A stretch of 64,000 nucleotides of DNA from Gemmatimonadota bacterium. GTDB taxonomy: Bacteria; Gemmatimonadota; Gemmatimonadetes; Gemmatimonadales; Gemmatimonadaceae. This document shows positions 1-8,570 of this stretch, one piece after another; position 1 is the first letter of the stretch; each line of letters starts with the position of its first letter. The stretch spans positions 124,001 through 188,000 of the forward strand of contig JADJAD010000009.1 in the NCBI GenBank assembly GCA_016704465.1, in the 5' to 3' direction. The position numbers and the translations under genes were made by a program. The notes beneath the pieces were generated by a model. It was not told the origin of the DNA, made no database searches, and was given only the letters and a program-made list of their open reading frames with translations.

Positions 1-568
1 CGGGGGGTACTTCAGCACCGGATTCGAGGTCGTGCAACGACTCGAAATTCGCGCCGGTAGTGAGTACGTCAACGTCAACCCGGCGGCGACGATTCCGCTC
101 GATGGCTTGGCAGGCATCAAGCTCGTCGATCCGGTGTCCGCAGCGAAGGACCCGGTCCTGGCTACCGCCATCAATGACTGCTGCCGTCAGTCAACGGGAC
201 AGTTCCTCACGATCACCGCAGCGTCGTGGGTCGAGATGCAGTTGATCCTGGCCGAGGCAGCACTTGCCGCCTCGAACACTGCGGAGTTCACCGCGCGCAT
301 CAACCAGCTGCGTGCGGTCAACGGTGTTCCGGCGTGGACGGGTGCGCCGGCGGCGCTCGACATCCTCAAGCACGGCCGTCGCGTCAACCTGTTCATGCAG
401 GGCCGTCGTCTGGTCGATCACCATCGCTTCGGAGTCAAGGCCGATCGCTGGCTCACGAACTCGGTGGCCTACCGTAAGGCGTGTTTCTTCCCGATCTCGT
501 ACGACGAACGCCTGCAGAATCCGCTCGCACCGCAGCCAGCGGTCGCGCGCGACGCGGCGTGCCAGTAA
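1..568 (+). CDS. SusD/RagB-like outer-membrane lipoprotein, C-terminal part
   Basis: The reading frame is open from base 2 and ends with TAA at 566-568, so the gene begins before the window. The visible ~188 residues resemble the C-terminal half of the RagB/SusD family: a WVEMQLILAEAAL helix, then RINQLRAVNGVPAW, the block HGRRVNLFMQGRRLVDHHRF and the ending CFFPISYDERLQNP, which is typical of SusD-like proteins in Gemmatimonadota and Bacteroidota. Such proteins sit on the outer surface and pass oligomeric nutrients to a TonB-dependent receptor; the partner is expected just upstream, outside the window. The substrate cannot be told. The family call is fairly sure from the C-terminal motifs; the N-terminal lipobox is not visible. 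Confidence 0.8.
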   Translation, partial: GGYFSTGFEVVQRLEIRAGSEYVNVNPAATIPLDGLAGIKLVDPVSAAKDPVLATAINDCCRQSTGQFLTITAASWVEMQLILAEAALAASNTAEFTARINQLRAVNGVPAWTGAPAALDILKHGRRVNLFMQGRRLVDHHRFGVKADRWLTNSVAYRKACFFPISYDERLQNPLAPQPAVARDAACQ

Positions 569-597
569 GCACCCGCGTGGCACCTGAAGGTCCGCAA

Positions 598-1124
598 GTG
601 TCCAGCAGTGGGTCGCGCCCGGTCGGCGCGGTCCGCTGCAACGGCGCGGCGCGCGAGACTCGCGCGTCGCGCCGTTGGGCATGCGCGACCCTGGCGCTCG
701 CGGTGCTCTCCACGGGTGCTTCACGTACGTGCCGGCCGTCCCCGAAGCGCTGCGCGAGGGGATGAACGCACAGATTCAGTTGTCGCTCGACGGATCGCGA
801 GACGTGCTCGGCGTGCTGGGAACCGACGTACGACTGGTGCGCGGCATCGTACAAAGCAGCTCGGCCGATTCGGTCGTGCTGCGGGTCATGGACGTGCAAC
901 TGTTCGACGGGCAGGTCACCTCGTCCAACGGAACCGTCGTCTCGTTCGGACGGCAGCAGATGGCCGAGATGAAGCGACGGGTGCACAGCGCGGGGCGGAC
1001 GGCAGCGGCAGTCGGCCTGGCGATCGGTGCGATCGTCGTGGTGTACGTATCGGCCGGTTCGGGATCAGGGGGCGGCATCGAACCGCCGCCGCCGCCGCCG
1101 CCGACGAGCATCATTCCGCGCTGA
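598..1124 (+). CDS. Probable small lipoprotein with a one-base frame break
   Basis: No family is recognised. Downstream of about 717 the frame reads CFTYVPAVPEALREGMNAQ, a mostly polar domain, a hydrophobic stretch (AAAVGLAIGAIVVVYVSAG) and a proline run near the end. Upstream, in the neighbouring frame, stands ATLALAVLSTG, a typical lipoprotein signal without its cysteine. Adding one G to the GGG at 714-716 joins the two into LSTGCFTYVP, a proper lipobox, and gives one protein starting near GTG 598. This is the main reason to think the gene is one unit with a missing base. Without the fix, a product could start at ATG 675 or 681 but would lack an export signal. It follows the SusD-like gene after about 30 bases and may share its transcript. 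Confidence 0.5.
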
Positions 1125-1214
1125 GTTGCGCCACGACCCAGGTGATGTAGGCGAATAGCAGCAACGCCGTCCCCGCAGGTGCGAGGGCGGCGTTGTGCGT
1201 TGTCAGAAGGGCAG

Positions 1215-1297
1215 TGCGAGAGGTGGGACTCGAACCCACACGGCTTTCACCACTGGATCCTAAATCCAGCGCGTCTACCAAATTCCGCCACTCCCGC
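1215..1297 (-). tRNA. tRNA-Leu (anticodon UAG)
   Basis: On the minus strand the sequence folds as a cloverleaf: acceptor GCGGGAG pairs with CTCTCGC through one G-U, the anticodon stem CTGGA/TCCAG encloses the loop TTTAGGA, and the T arm holds GGGTTCGAGTCCC. The loop gives anticodon UAG, reading CUA and related leucine codons. The extra arm (TGGTGAAAGCCGT region) is long, as expected of a type II leucine tRNA. The discriminator base is A and no CCA is encoded. No integrase or attachment repeat is visible beside it. Confidence 0.95.
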
Positions 1298-1391
1298 GTC
1301 GGGCAGAACTTAGAACCATTCTCTCCGCGGCGCGACGGCGCGCGCTTCGATGCGGGCGAAGAGTCACAGGCGCGCGACGGCGCTGCACTAC

Positions 1392-1429
1392 ACGAGAGCC
1401 CGGACGACTCGCGTCGTCCGGGCTCTCGT
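1392..1429 (-). terminator. Strong hairpin after htrA
   Basis: A perfect 17-bp stem (core cgagagcccggacgac, four-base loop tcgc) lies 30 bases past the htrA stop and before the tRNA gene. There is no T-run, so it may stop transcription weakly on its own or protect the 3' end of the message. The structure is symmetric and could act for both strands. Confidence 0.6.
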
Positions 1430-1458
1430 ACAGCGCGCGTTCCCTGCAGGCGCGTCGC

Positions 1459-3051
1459 CTACTCGCCGCTGACCTTGAGCGAGACCACCCGCGTGCTCTG
1501 CTGCTGCGCGTTGTAGATGAGCAGGCTCACGAATTCGCCGCTCGGCACCTTCGACAGCACCGACTGCAGGTCGTTCGCGGTGCGGATCGCCTTCCTCGGC
1601 GCGGGATAGATCACCTCGACGATGATGTCGATGCCGCCGGGGACAAACTGCCGCTGGGCAGTCCCCTGCGGGTCGACGTCCATCACCCGCAGTCCACGAC
1701 GCTCCTCCGGCACCTTGGCCTGCCGCGCGAAGTCGGCGGACACCGGCTCGACCGTGATCCCGAGCTTGCTGGCGTTCGTCCCCACTGTCGCGGGGGCCTC
1801 GGCCGGTGCTTCACGCTCAGTGGCGGCCACCTGCGCCGCGTCCGACGGCGCCTCGGCGAGCTTCACCTTGAATGTCTTGCGCTGGCCATAGCGATACGCC
1901 TCGATCTCGACCGTCTCACCCGGCTCGTGCGAGCGGATGATGCGCTGCAACGTCCCCACGCGGTCGGCGACCTTGCCGTCGGCCTTGAGGATGATGTCGC
2001 CTTCCTGCAGGCCTGCCTTGCGCGCCGGGCTGTCCTCGCTCGAGTATCCGCCGACCTGCACACCGGCGATCTGCGGGAGCTTGGCGGCGGCCGCCTCGGC
2101 GGCGGTCACGTCGCGAATGCTGACGCCGATGACCGCGCGCCGGATGCGACCATACTTGATCAAGTCGTTCATGACGTCGCGCGCCAACGAAATCGGGATG
2201 GCGAAGCCGTACCCCTGGTAGTAGCCGGTGCGGGTCGCGATCGCGCTGTTGATGGCGATCACCTCGCCGCGAATGTTCACCAACGGGCCACCGGAGTTTC
2301 CGGGGTTGATCGCGGCGTCGGTCTGGATGAAGTCCGAGATCGCGTACTGGTTGCCGCGATACAGGTCCAGGTCCGTCGACCCGCGCCCCTTGGCGCTCAC
2401 GATTCCCGCGGTCACGGTATGATCGAGGCCGAGCGGGTTGCCGATGGCCAGGACCCACTCGCCGACGCGCACGGCGTCGTCCTCACCCAACACGGTGACC
2501 GGGAGATTGGTGGCGCCGTCGATCTTGATCACGGCCACATCGGTCGTGGAGTCGCGGCCGATGAGGCGGGCGCTGTACTCACGATTGTCGGTCAACTTGA
2601 CCTTGAGCTTGTCAAAGTCGGCGACAACGTGATTGTTGGTCAGGATGTAGCCCTCGGGCGAGACAATGAAGCCCGATCCGCTGGCCTGCTGCGGCTCCTG
2701 CTGGCGGGGGTCGAACTGCTGGAAGAAGTCCTCCAGCCCCGGAGGCGACTGACGGCGCTGCTGCTGGTTGTCCCGCTGCTGCGTCCGTCGCTGTACTGTC
2801 CGCTCGGCCTCGATGGAGACCACGGCAGGGGTCACCTGTTCCGAGATTCCGACGAAGGACGCGTTCAGCGACTCGACGTTGGCCGGCGGTGTGTAGGCGG
2901 CCTGCGAGACCGGCGTGCGTGCCCGACTGCCAGACTGCTGGGCGTAGCCGAACCGGGTCAGATCGAGTCCTGACGCGAAGACCAGCCCGCTGGCGAACGC
3001 GATGGCGACCGCGCCGAACAATTTCATTCGAGAAGAAGTCGATGGCGACAT
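1459..3051 (-). CDS. htrA: Periplasmic serine protease of the HtrA/DegP (Do) family
   Basis: A 530-residue trypsin-like protease with two PDZ domains that degrades or holds misfolded envelope proteins. An N-terminal hydrophobic segment (residues 10-30) gives export or anchoring. The catalytic triad is visible: His141 in TNNHVV, Asp171 in STTDVAVIKI and Ser253 in GNSGGP. A glutamine-rich insert (about 86-125) corresponds to the LA-loop region, which is long here. PDZ1 covers roughly 300-400 and PDZ2 425-525. Length and order match Do-family enzymes. It lies downstream of dnaK on the same strand with 170 bases between, enough for its own promoter (3140-3169). Grouping of a cytosolic and an envelope chaperone/protease suggests stress control, which is inference. 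Confidence 0.95.
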   Translation of the reverse strand: MSPSTSSRMKLFGAVAIAFASGLVFASGLDLTRFGYAQQSGSRARTPVSQAAYTPPANVESLNASFVGISEQVTPAVVSIEAERTVQRRTQQRDNQQQRRQSPPGLEDFFQQFDPRQQEPQQASGSGFIVSPEGYILTNNHVVADFDKLKVKLTDNREYSARLIGRDSTTDVAVIKIDGATNLPVTVLGEDDAVRVGEWVLAIGNPLGLDHTVTAGIVSAKGRGSTDLDLYRGNQYAISDFIQTDAAINPGNSGGPLVNIRGEVIAINSAIATRTGYYQGYGFAIPISLARDVMNDLIKYGRIRRAVIGVSIRDVTAAEAAAAKLPQIAGVQVGGYSSEDSPARKAGLQEGDIILKADGKVADRVGTLQRIIRSHEPGETVEIEAYRYGQRKTFKVKLAEAPSDAAQVAATEREAPAEAPATVGTNASKLGITVEPVSADFARQAKVPEERRGLRVMDVDPQGTAQRQFVPGGIDIIVEVIYPAPRKAIRTANDLQSVLSKVPSGEFVSLLIYNAQQQSTRVVSLKVSGE

Positions 3052-3139
3052 GGCAGGTACCAGAAGACGAGAAGACGGGAGGACGTGACGGCGAGCGGCG
3101 ATGCTCCTACGACACTAGTCACGTGAGGGGCTCGCACCG

Positions 3140-3169
3140 TTGCTACACCACAGTAAGACCAAGTGGCAA
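3140..3169 (-). promoter_or_regulatory. Candidate htrA promoter
   Basis: Read on the minus strand, TTGCCA (3169-3164) and TAGCAA (3145-3140) are separated by 18 bases. This would start transcription near 3133, about 80 bases before the htrA start codon. The match to a sigma-70 pattern is fair, not strong, and untested for this phylum. Confidence 0.4.
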
Positions 3170-3220
3170 AGGCCGGTACCCGGTTCCCCGGGGACCGACC
3201 TTTTTTCGTGAGCGGAAGGA

Positions 3221-5161
3221 TCAGGACTTCTTGTTTTCGTCGACGATCTCGTAGTCGGCCTCGACCACATCGTCACTCGCGGGAGGGGTCGCGCCGGCGC
3301 CGTCCGCGGCCGGTTCTCCCCCTGCCGCTGCGGCGGCCCCTTCGGCCTCCTGCTGGGCATACAGGGAGCGTCCTGCCTCCTGATAGGCCGTCGACAACTC
3401 GTCGAGGGCCGACTTGATCTCGGCCATGTCATCGCCGCGGTGGGCCTTTCTCGCACGCTCCACCGAGGCTTCCAGGCGCGACTTCATCTCCGGGGCCAGT
3501 CGCTCCGACCACTCCTTGGAGTTCTTCTCCACCTCGTAGGCCAGCGAGTCGAGGCGGTTCCGCGTGTCGATCTCCTCGCGACGCTTCTTGTCGTCGGATG
3601 AGTTCTGTTCGGCGTCCTTGACCATGCGGTCGATTTCGTCCTTGGAAATCCCGCTGGATGCCTCGATGCGGATCTTCTGTTCCTTGCCGGTCGCCTTGTC
3701 CTTGGCGGCGACGTGGAGAATGCCGTTGGCATCGATGTCGAAGCCGACCTCGACCTGCGGCATGCCGCGCGGGGCCGGCGGAATTCCGGTGAGCTGGAAC
3801 TTGCCGACGGTCTTGTTATGCATGGCAAGCTCTCGCTCGCCCTGCAGGACGTGGATCTCGACCGTGGTCTGGTTGTCGTCGGCTGTGGAGAAGACGTCGG
3901 TCTTGCGGGTCGGGATCGTGGTGTTGCGCGGGATGAGCACCGTCATCACGCCACCCAGCGTCTCGATGCCGAGGGAGAGCGGACTGACGTCGAGCAGGAG
4001 GACGTCCTTCTGCTCGCCGGTGAGCACGGCGCCCTGGACGGCGGCGCCGATGGCGACGACCTCGTCCGGGTTGACCCCCTTGTTGGGCTCCTTGCCGAAG
4101 AAGTCCTTGACGACCGTCTGGATCTTCGGAATGCGGGTCGAACCGCCGACGAGCAGGACTTCGTCAATGTCGGACGGCTTGAGGCTGGCGTCGGACAGCG
4201 CCTTCTTCATGGGCTCGAGCGTGCGCTGGATGAGGTCGTCCACCAGCTGCTCGAACTTGGCGCGGGTCAGCGAATAGTTGAGATGCTTCGGTCCCGACTG
4301 GTCGGCGGTGATGAAGGGAAGGTTGATATCGGTCGACATGGTCGACGACAGCTCGCACTTGGCCTTCTCGCCCGCTTCCTTGAGGCGCTGCAAGGCCATC
4401 GGGTCCTTGGAGAGGTCGATTGCCTGATCGCGCTTGAACTCGCTGACCAGCCAGTCGATGACGCGCTGGTCAAAGTCGTCGCCGCCCAGGTGGGTGTCGC
4501 CGTTCGTCGACTTCACCTCGAACTGGCGGGTGCCGTCCACGTCGTACAGCTCCAGGACGGAGATATCGTAGGTGCCGCCACCCAAGTCGAAGACCGCGAC
4601 CTTCTCGTCCTTCTTCTTGTCGAGGCCGTAGGCCAGGGCGGCCGCGGTTGGCTCGTTGATGATGCGCAGCACGTCGAGCCCGGCGATCTTGCCGGCATCC
4701 TTGGTCGCCTGGCGCTGCGAGTCGTTGAAGTACGCGGGGACAGTGACCACCGCCTTCGTCACGCTGTGGCCCAGATAGTCCTCGGCGGTCTGCTTCATCT
4801 TCTGCAGGATCATCGCCGAGATTTCGGGCGGGGTGAACTTCTTCCCCGAGACTTCGACCGAGACCAGGTCGTTGGGACCCGTGTGCACGGAGTACGGGAC
4901 GCGCTTGGACTCCTCGGAGACCTCGCTCATCTTGCGTCCCATGAAGCGCTTGATGGAGAAAACGGTGTTCCTCGGATTCGTGACCGCCTGACGCTTGGCG
5001 ATCTGCCCAACGAGCCGCTCACCGTCCTTGGTAAAGCCGACGACCGACGGCGTCGTGCGCCCGCCCTCGGAGTTCGGGATGACGACCGGGTCGCCTCCCT
5101 CCATGACGGCCACGACCGAGTTGGTGGTCCCGAGGTCGATGCCAATAACCTTGTCTGCCAT
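3221..5161 (-). CDS. dnaK: Hsp70 chaperone DnaK
   Basis: A full-length 646-residue Hsp70. All three signatures are visible: IDLGTTNSVVAV at the start, VFDLGGGTYDISVLEL, and VLLVGGSTRIPKIQ. The ATPase domain covers about 1-380, the substrate domain 390-500 (with ETLGGVMT and the linker VLLLDVSPL) and the lid the rest. The tail is rich in Ala/Gly and ends DYEIVDENKKS, as in bacterial DnaK. It folds cytosolic proteins with DnaJ and GrpE, neither of which is in the window. No CIRCE inverted repeat is seen upstream, so HrcA control is not supported here. The start at ATG 5161 gives the standard MADKVIGIDLG N-terminus; no clear Shine-Dalgarno sequence precedes it. Confidence 0.98.
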   Translation of the reverse strand: MADKVIGIDLGTTNSVVAVMEGGDPVVIPNSEGGRTTPSVVGFTKDGERLVGQIAKRQAVTNPRNTVFSIKRFMGRKMSEVSEESKRVPYSVHTGPNDLVSVEVSGKKFTPPEISAMILQKMKQTAEDYLGHSVTKAVVTVPAYFNDSQRQATKDAGKIAGLDVLRIINEPTAAALAYGLDKKKDEKVAVFDLGGGTYDISVLELYDVDGTRQFEVKSTNGDTHLGGDDFDQRVIDWLVSEFKRDQAIDLSKDPMALQRLKEAGEKAKCELSSTMSTDINLPFITADQSGPKHLNYSLTRAKFEQLVDDLIQRTLEPMKKALSDASLKPSDIDEVLLVGGSTRIPKIQTVVKDFFGKEPNKGVNPDEVVAIGAAVQGAVLTGEQKDVLLLDVSPLSLGIETLGGVMTVLIPRNTTIPTRKTDVFSTADDNQTTVEIHVLQGERELAMHNKTVGKFQLTGIPPAPRGMPQVEVGFDIDANGILHVAAKDKATGKEQKIRIEASSGISKDEIDRMVKDAEQNSSDDKKRREEIDTRNRLDSLAYEVEKNSKEWSERLAPEMKSRLEASVERARKAHRGDDMAEIKSALDELSTAYQEAGRSLYAQQEAEGAAAAAGGEPAADGAGATPPASDDVVEADYEIVDENKKS

Positions 5162-5346
5162 ATTTGATTTCGACTGAGTTGATGGGTTCGGACTCAGGGA
5201 GTCCCGCGTAACGAAAGGGCAAGTCCGGGACCGCCGAGGGGCGTCAGTTTGGCAGGGATGTCTGACGGATGTGCGGCGCCGCGGCGCTGGCTTGCGGTTT
5301 TGGCGGTTCCTCGCGAGCGTCAGCTGCCCTCCTTCACTCCGATTCC

Positions 5347-6117
5347 ATGATCCCGCTCTCCGACGACAACCCGACGCTCCACCCGTCTTACATGACCGTC
5401 GCGATCCTAGGCGCGATCATCGCGACGTGGACGCTCGTGCAGGGGGCGGGCTTTAGCGCGACCACCCTGGCGACGACGGTATGCAACTTCGGGATGGTAC
5501 CCGGCGAGCTGACGCGACAAGCGCCGCTCGGCTCAGGCGTCCCGATCGGACCGGGGATGGCCTGCGTCATCGACGCCGAAGCCATCAACGTCCTGACCCC
5601 CCTGACCTCGATGTTCCTGCATGGCGGGTGGATGCACCTGCTGGGGAACAGCCTCTTTCTCTGGGTCTTCGGCAACAACGTCGAGGACAGCATGGGGCAC
5701 GGTCGATTCGTGGTTTTTTACCTCGTGTGCGGGCTGGCGGCGGCGGCGGCGCAGGTCGCGGTCGATCCGGCGTCACCGGTCCCCACGGTCGGCGCCTCGG
5801 GGGCGATCTCGGGCATCATGGGGGCGTATCTCCTGCTGTATCCGAACGTGCGAGTGAAGATGCTCATCCCGATCATCATCTACCCGCTCATCGTGCACAT
5901 GCGGGCGTGGGTCGTATTGCTCTGGTGGTTCGCGTTGCAGGTGCTGAGCGGGCTCCCGCAGCTGATGGCGCTCAACCCCAACGTGTCTGGGGGAGTGGCG
6001 GTCTGGGCGCACGTGGGAGGCTTTGTCGCCGGCGTGGTCCTGATTCGACTGTTCGAGGATCGTGAGCTGGTCCGCCGGCGCCGAGCGATCGCCGACGCGC
6101 GTCGAGTCTTTGACTGA
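5347..6117 (+). CDS. Rhomboid-family intramembrane serine protease
   Basis: About 256 residues with six or so membrane segments. The rhomboid hallmarks are present: the HGGWMHLLGNSLFLWVFG segment (His-Asn oxyanion region), the catalytic serine in GASGAISG and the C-terminal histidine in HVGGFVAG. The family cuts membrane helices inside the bilayer. ATG 5347 (MIPLSDDNPTLHPS) is preferred over an earlier in-frame start because it directly precedes the first membrane helix region and matches the usual short cytosolic lead. The loop rich in isoleucine/proline (MLIPIIIYPLIV) is typical of the DUF-like soil-bacterial subgroup. Substrates are unknown. It is transcribed away from dnaK and toward the microcompartment genes 100 bases downstream. 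Confidence 0.9.
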   Translation: MIPLSDDNPTLHPSYMTVAILGAIIATWTLVQGAGFSATTLATTVCNFGMVPGELTRQAPLGSGVPIGPGMACVIDAEAINVLTPLTSMFLHGGWMHLLGNSLFLWVFGNNVEDSMGHGRFVVFYLVCGLAAAAAQVAVDPASPVPTVGASGAISGIMGAYLLLYPNVRVKMLIPIIIYPLIVHMRAWVVLLWWFALQVLSGLPQLMALNPNVSGGVAVWAHVGGFVAGVVLIRLFEDRELVRRRRAIADARRVFD

Positions 6118-6217
6118 GGGGCGGCCCTGGGCGTGGGCGCTGGCAGCGCCAGATCGCGTCGCAGGACGGCGTCGATCACCACTACCCCGAGGCAGCGGTC
6201 GCCTCCACTTTTGGCAG

Positions 6218-6505
6218 ATGCATCTGGCGCGCGTCATCGGCCGACTCGTTGCGACGATCAAGCAGGGGGCACTCGGCGGAATACCGCTGCAGTGGATCCA
6301 GCCGCTCTCGGCCAATGGAGAGCGGGCGGGAAGCCCAGTCGTGGCCGTGGATCGCATCGGCTCTGGACCAGGAGACGTTGTCGTCTACATCACCTCGCGC
6401 GAGGCGGCGATGACGCTGGACGAGCCTTTTCCGGCCGTCGATGCGGGGATCGTGGCCAAGGTCGACTGGTGTAACCTGCGCGGGGAGCGGACGCTCGATG
6501 CGTAG
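6218..6505 (+). CDS. Microcompartment vertex protein, EutN/CcmL family (first copy)
   Basis: A 95-residue pentamer-forming shell protein (BMC-P). The opening MHLARVIGRLVATIKQGALG, the middle VVAVDRIGSGPGDVVVYITS and the ending IVAKVDW follow the EutN/CcmL/PduN pattern residue for residue in kind. Such proteins close the twelve corners of a bacterial microcompartment. ATG 6218 is chosen because it starts exactly at the family N-terminus; an open extension upstream carries no family residues. A second vertex gene and an aldolase follow at once. No hexameric BMC-H gene is found in the window, so the main shell proteins must be elsewhere or absent. Confidence 0.9.
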   Translation: MHLARVIGRLVATIKQGALGGIPLQWIQPLSANGERAGSPVVAVDRIGSGPGDVVVYITSREAAMTLDEPFPAVDAGIVAKVDWCNLRGERTLDA

Positions 6506-6529
6506 GCACAATCTCGTGCGTGGAGAACC

Positions 6530-6826
6530 ATGTTCATCGCGCGCGTAGTCGGCGACGTGGTAGCCACCCATCGGCACGGAGAGCTGCAGGGGCGTAAGCT
6601 GTTGCTGGTTCGTCGCCTGACGACGCACGGGCACGAGGAGGGGGCGGAGTTGGTCGCGCTCGACGTGATCGGCGTGGGTGTGGGAGAGCGGGTGTTGGTG
6701 GTGCAGGAAGGGGGAGCGGCGCGCGCGCTGTCGAAGAGCGCCCGAGTGCCGGCGCAGGCGGTCGTGGTGGGGGTGGTGGATCGGGTCGACTTGGTGGATG
6801 GCGAAGTCCCGGAGGAGGGACGGTGA
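6530..6826 (+). CDS. Microcompartment vertex protein, EutN/CcmL family (second copy)
   Basis: A 98-residue paralog of the preceding gene: MFIARVVGDVVATHRHGELQG, then LVALDVIGVGVGERVLVVQEG and a C-terminal strand VVGVVDRVDLV. The two copies differ throughout, so this is not a recent duplication; several vertex types per shell are known in microcompartment loci. A GGAG sits six bases before ATG 6530. Its stop overlaps the start of deoC (GTGA), which implies translational coupling with the aldolase and hence with cargo. Confidence 0.9.
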   Translation: MFIARVVGDVVATHRHGELQGRKLLLVRRLTTHGHEEGAELVALDVIGVGVGERVLVVQEGGAARALSKSARVPAQAVVVGVVDRVDLVDGEVPEEGR

Positions 6827-7808
6827 CGGATTCCTTGCAGGCGTTGGCGCGGGAGATTGCGCGGGAGCTGGCGGCGGCGGACTTGGCGCGGGGGGCCCCC
6901 CCCACGGAACGGGATACCGCTTCGCGCAATGCGCTCCTTCACCCTTCCATTCCCTCCCACACCATTTCTGCTGCGGCAACCGGCCTGGCCTCGAGCCCTG
7001 GCGCCCCAACGACCGCCGCCCCGCCCGGGGTGACGTTCGTGCGCGCCAACGCACGCATCGCCGACTTCATCGACCACACGCTCCTCAAGGCCGAGGCCAC
7101 GTCGGCCGAGGTGGACAAGCTGTGCGACGAGGCCCGCGAGCATCGATTCGCGGCAGTCTGTGTGAACCCGGTCTGGGTGACGCGGTGTGCAGAGCGGCTA
7201 CGCGGCACTCCGGTGCAGGTCGCGACCGTGATCGGTTTCCCGCTGGGGGCGAACGACGCCGAGACGAAACGGCGTGAAGCGGCGCTGGCGGTCGCGCACG
7301 GGGCGACGGAGCTGGACATGGTGGTGGCCCTGGGTCATGTGAAGCGCGGCGACTGGAACCATGTGGCCGACGACATCGCGGCGGTGGTCGAAGGTGCGGT
7401 CGGGACGCTGGTCAAGGTCATCATCGAGTCCGCGGCGCTGACGCCCGTCGAGATCATCAAGACCTGTGCGATCGCCCGGGAGATGCGGGCGCAGTATGTG
7501 AAGACGTCGACCGGCTTTCACGCCGCCGGGGGGCCACCGCCGAGGCGGTCGCCCTGATGCGTCTCGTAGTGGGAGACGCGATGGGGGTCAAGGCATCTGG
7601 GGGGGTACGCGACTGCGAGGCGGCGCTTCGCATGATCATGAGCGGGGCCACGCGCATTGGGACGTCGAGCGGGGTGTCGATGGCCAAGTGCCTGGGGCAG
7701 GGCCCACTCCCCCTCCACGACCTGCTCTCGCTGGCGAGCTCGCACTCGCCCACCTGCGCGTCCTGCTCGCCCGTATCCGCGCGCGACGGGAGTCCGGGAA
7801 CATACTGA
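6823..7808 (+). CDS. deoC: Deoxyribose-phosphate aldolase with N-terminal encapsulation-type extension, one-base frame break
   Basis: DERA cleaves 2-deoxyribose 5-phosphate to acetaldehyde and glyceraldehyde 3-phosphate. The catalytic residues are there: Asp in ATELDMV, the Schiff-base lysine in YVKTSTGF, and the second lysine in GVKASGGVRD. The last motif lies in another frame: the gene breaks at the GGGGGG at 7528-7533, and one extra G would read AAGGATAEAVALMRLV. About 80 residues precede the barrel: an amphipathic helix SLQALAREIARELAAADLA followed by a Pro/Ala/Ser linker, the layout of peptides that direct enzymes into microcompartments. With two vertex genes directly upstream this fits the sugar-phosphate-utilising (SPU) type locus. 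Start is GTG 6823, overlapping the previous stop. The far C-terminus after GTSSGVSMAKCL is of poor quality. Confidence 0.85.
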
Positions 7809-7849
7809 TCGTCAGGTCGCGATCGGCTTCTGCCGCTGCACCGTTCAGT

Positions 7850-7861
7850 CGGGTAGTTTTG
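7850..7861 (+). promoter_or_regulatory. CGGGTAGTTTTG element upstream of the DUF47-pit operon
   Basis: The string cgggtagtttt at 7850-7860 recurs as cgggtagtt at 9658 and 9671 in front of ppk, the next phosphate gene. It contains TAGTTT, a possible -10 hexamer. It lies about 90 bases before the GTG start. A regulator site or a shared promoter element are both possible. Confidence 0.3.
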
Positions 7862-7949
7862 TCTCGGTTTCACGACGGAATCGTAACGACGGCCGAGTGC
7901 CCGGGCGAACACCCGCGGCTGCGCCGCCGTCCCCTGTCCGAGCACTCCC

Positions 7950-8567
7950 GTGGCATTTCGCCTGATCCCGCGCGACGAAGGTTTTTTCGACCTGTTCAAC
8001 GAGCTGTCCTCGAAGCTCATCACCTCCGCAGGCCTCCTGCGCGATCTCTTCAGTCAGCCAGAGCGGCTCGCCGAGCTGGCCGCGGCGATCAAGGATGTGG
8101 AGCATGAGGCCGACCATATCACGCACGAGGTCAGCACGCGCCTGGCGACCAGCTTCATCACGCCGCTCGACCGCGAGGACATCAACAACCTGGCGCAGGA
8201 GCTGGACAACGTTGTCGACCTGATCGACGGGACGGCGCGCCGGGCCCAGATGTTCCACCTGGCCGAGTCGCGGGAGCCGGCCCGCAAGCTGTGCGAACTG
8301 CTGGTGCAGTCCGTCCGCCAGCTGCAGCGTGCGGTGGTCGATATCCGCAACCCGCGTGCGGTCACGACGAGCACACGCGAGGTCAAGCGCATCGAGGCCG
8401 AGGGGGACTCGATCTATTTCGGGGCGATGCAGGCACTCTTCGCCGGGAGTCCCGACCCGCTCGACGTGATGAAGTGGAAGGAGATCTACGACACCATCGA
8501 GGAGACGCTGGACCGCTGCCAGACGGTGGCCATCGTGCTGGAAAGCATCTCCCTGAAAAACTCGTAA
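7950..8567 (+). CDS. DUF47/PhoU-like phosphate transport accessory protein
   Basis: A 205-residue all-helical protein of the DUF47 (TIGR00153) family, distant relatives of PhoU that are almost always encoded just before a Pit transporter and are thought to modulate it. Visible family features are the acidic metal-binding helices VEHEADHITHEVSTRL and EAEGDSIYFGAM and the conserved TPLDREDI turn. GTG 7950 is chosen as the start since it gives MAFRLIPRDEGFFDLFNE, the usual N-terminus. Three bases separate its stop from the transporter start, so they form an operon. Confidence 0.93.
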   Translation: MAFRLIPRDEGFFDLFNELSSKLITSAGLLRDLFSQPERLAELAAAIKDVEHEADHITHEVSTRLATSFITPLDREDINNLAQELDNVVDLIDGTARRAQMFHLAESREPARKLCELLVQSVRQLQRAVVDIRNPRAVTTSTREVKRIEAEGDSIYFGAMQALFAGSPDPLDVMKWKEIYDTIEETLDRCQTVAIVLESISLKNS

Positions 8568-8570
8568 GCC

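Noticed and set aside
1215..1297. tRNA-Leu as an integration site
   Set aside because: No integrase gene and no repeated tRNA 3' end nearby; neighbours are ordinary genes.
3190..3210. Hairpin followed by TTTTTT on the plus strand between dnaK and htrA
   Set aside because: The T-run is on the wrong strand for both flanking genes, and the stem is imperfect with a bulge.
3713..5167. Plus-strand open frame of 484 codons opposite dnaK
   Set aside because: Long antisense frames are usual opposite dnaK in high-GC genomes; no motif, no ribosome site, and dnaK is certain.
5162..5268. CIRCE element in front of dnaK
   Set aside because: No TTAGCACTC-type inverted repeat is present.
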